64,000 bases of DNA from positions 1 to 64,000 of the forward strand of contig JAKFWA010000089.1 of NCBI GenBank assembly GCA_021732995.1. The letters run 5' to 3'. A program made the translations under genes and the position numbers. Of the stretch, positions 62,907-64,000 are shown one piece after another. The notes below the pieces were generated by a model that was given only the letters and a program-made list of their open reading frames with translations, did not search any database and had not been told where the DNA came from. The DNA comes from Planctomycetaceae bacterium (GTDB lineage Bacteria; Planctomycetota; Planctomycetia; Planctomycetales; Planctomycetaceae). How positions within the stretch are numbered: the first letter of the stretch is position 1; each line of letters begins with the position of its first letter.

Positions 62907-64000
62907 GCGATGCAGTACAGAAACCGCTCGCCGCGCAGGTAGAGCCGGTTACCGTCTGCGATGGGCGGGGCGTACGCGAGCGTCTCCTGAGCCGGAATCG
63001 GCAGCTTGCGTTCGAGGACCGTTTGAATGCAGTTTTTCGCGATGATCTTGGCGGCGGGGCCGGGTTCGACGACCAGCGTCGTACCCTGATTGTCGCAAAC
63101 GAAGATGTGCTTCCCAATCAAAGTCGGACTGGCTGCGACAGCGACGGCGTTGTAGTGCGTCAGACCGTGCAACGGCAGGTCCTGCCGCACGACCATTTTC
63201 CGGCTGCTCAGCTCGTACGCGTACAACGTCTGATAGATGTCCGTCTCATAGATCAAACCGTCCCAGATCAGGGCTGAGCCCGCGGTCCAGCGATCGATCC
63301 AGCCGCCGTCCGGTTTGCGGCTGACCTCGGGCGGAGAATGCAGAGTGGCGATTTCTTTGGGTTGCCAGGTGTCACCCGACACATCCGTGAAATCGAACAC
63401 ATGCATCTCGGTGACGCCATAACGTGCCAGATACATCGTCTCACCCAGGATCACCGGCGGCGCCCACCCCATGTCCCCCGCACTGGTCGCGCCTTGCGGA
63501 CGGAAGAGCAACTTGCCGTCGCGGGGACGCAGTGCTTCACCACGTTGAGTGATGAAGACCGGCTGACCTCCCAAACGAGCAGCCAGCAGCGAGGCGACGT
63601 TGCGCTGCACGCGCGGTTGCTCCCACTTAACTTCTCCCGTGCGTGCGTCCAACCCGTAAACCTTGTTGAGGAACACCGCCAGGATGCCATCGGCGAGCGC
63701 GGGCGATGAGCCGTAACTCAAGTGGTCTGTCGGCACGCGGGTCATCCACTGCTGCTGGCCGTTGAGGTCGAAGCAGGCGGCGATGCCCATGCCGCTCCAG
63801 ACGTAAACGTGACGGCCATCACTGACGGGAGTTGGCATCGTGAAGCCTACAATTCCGAAGTGTGCTTCGAAGTGTCCGTCGGCAGCGAAGTTGAACTTGC
63901 CAGGATCGATTTCGGATTGAGTCTTTTGAATCGTTGCCCGGAGCGTCGCGCGCTCGCGCCGGTTTGTCTCCTTCGCCAATCGAGTCACGAGCGGATCAAG
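62888..64000 (-). CDS. PQQ-type beta-propeller repeat protein, cut by the right edge
   Basis: The C-terminal 370 residues are visible; the start lies beyond the window. Repeated blade motifs typical of the PQQ-like (quinoprotein) propeller occur: YVWSGMGIAACFDLNGQQQWM, VYGLDARTGEVKWEQPRV and LYAYELSSRKMVVRQDL (key residues only). Planctomycetes have many such proteins. Whether it binds PQQ or is a non-enzymatic scaffold cannot be told without the N-terminus. The stop overlaps the alpha/beta hydrolase gene by 19 bases on the opposite strand. Confidence 0.85.
   Translation of the reverse strand, partial: LDPLVTRLAKETNRRERATLRATIQKTQSEIDPGKFNFAADGHFEAHFGIVGFTMPTPVSDGRHVYVWSGMGIAACFDLNGQQQWMTRVPTDHLSYGSSPALADGILAVFLNKVYGLDARTGEVKWEQPRVQRNVASLLAARLGGQPVFITQRGEALRPRDGKLLFRPQGATSAGDMGWAPPVILGETMYLARYGVTEMHVFDFTDVSGDTWQPKEIATLHSPPEVSRKPDGGWIDRWTAGSALIWDGLIYETDIYQTLYAYELSSRKMVVRQDLPLHGLTHYNAVAVAASPTLIGKHIFVCDNQGTTLVVEPGPAAKIIAKNCIQTVLERKLPIPAQETLAYAPPIADGNRLYLRGERFLYCIAQPPPQ

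Noticed and set aside
1-64000. CRISPR array, prophage, transposase or rRNA operon
   Set aside because: No regularly spaced repeats, integrase, transposase, phage structural genes or rRNA-like stretches were seen on either strand.

Overview
The window reads as chromosomal DNA of a planctomycete. It is GC-rich throughout and carries families typical of that phylum: a DUF1501 protein, a DUF1549/DUF1553 protein with an N-terminal cytochrome-type CxxCH motif, a PVC-type 'membrane-bound dehydrogenase' with a C-terminal haem-binding domain, a secreted sulfatase, a Gfo/Idh/MocA oxidoreductase, a DUF1570 metallopeptidase-like protein and a kinase-like membrane protein. No rRNA, tRNA, CRISPR array, transposase or phage gene was recognised. 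About 51 protein genes are supported, plus one doubtful small gene and one doubtful 5' gene fragment at the left edge. Layout. 1-6.7 kb (+): a metal-efflux-like block holding a heavy-metal RND permease, an exported thioredoxin-fold-like protein with a Cys/His tail, a MacB/FtsX-type ABC permease with its ATPase, and a His-rich lipoprotein. It ends in a hairpin shared with the convergent next block. 6.8-11.3 kb (-): a nitrate/nitrite uptake operon, nrtA-nrtS-nrtB-nrtC-nrtD. The tiny NrtS-type membrane protein is translationally coupled to the ABC permease. 11.7-22.4 kb (+): mostly single genes, namely a PIG-L deacetylase, a SASA esterase, a zinc-ribbon/RDD membrane protein, an SDR, an ornithine-cyclodeaminase-family protein, a Gfo/Idh/MocA oxidoreductase, a small membrane protein and a large PVC cytochrome protein. 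22.6-30.6 kb (-): RidA, MFS transporter, nitrilase-family amidohydrolase, purine nucleoside phosphorylase and a 1292-residue HD-phosphohydrolase plus Hsp90-like ATPase protein. The last is the best candidate in this window for an unusual system. 31-36.8 kb (+): housekeeping genes pheA, tpiA, secG, yicC, gmk, rpoZ and gnd, closed by a clear intrinsic terminator. 37-42.7 kb: a pseudokinase membrane protein and an M14 carboxypeptidase (+), then a sulfatase and an unknown gene (-). 42.7-52.1 kb: parts of a Tad/Flp-type pilus or secretion locus (TadE-like protein, prepilin peptidase, two small pilin-like proteins, TadB-like protein) on the - strand. These are interrupted by a DUF1501 protein, an epimerase and deoC on the + strand. 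DUF1570 and threonine aldolase genes follow on the - strand. 52.3-64 kb: an orphan sigma-54 response regulator, a DUF1549/DUF1553 protein, a cyclophilin lipoprotein, a second ABC ATPase/permease pair, RtcB RNA ligase (-), an alpha/beta hydrolase, and a PQQ-type beta-propeller protein cut by the right edge. The strongest functional units are the nitrate operon, the metal block and the conserved tpiA-to-gnd housekeeping run. The Tad genes look incomplete, since no TadA ATPase or secretin is present in the window. All functional calls rest on reading motifs by eye; no database search was run.
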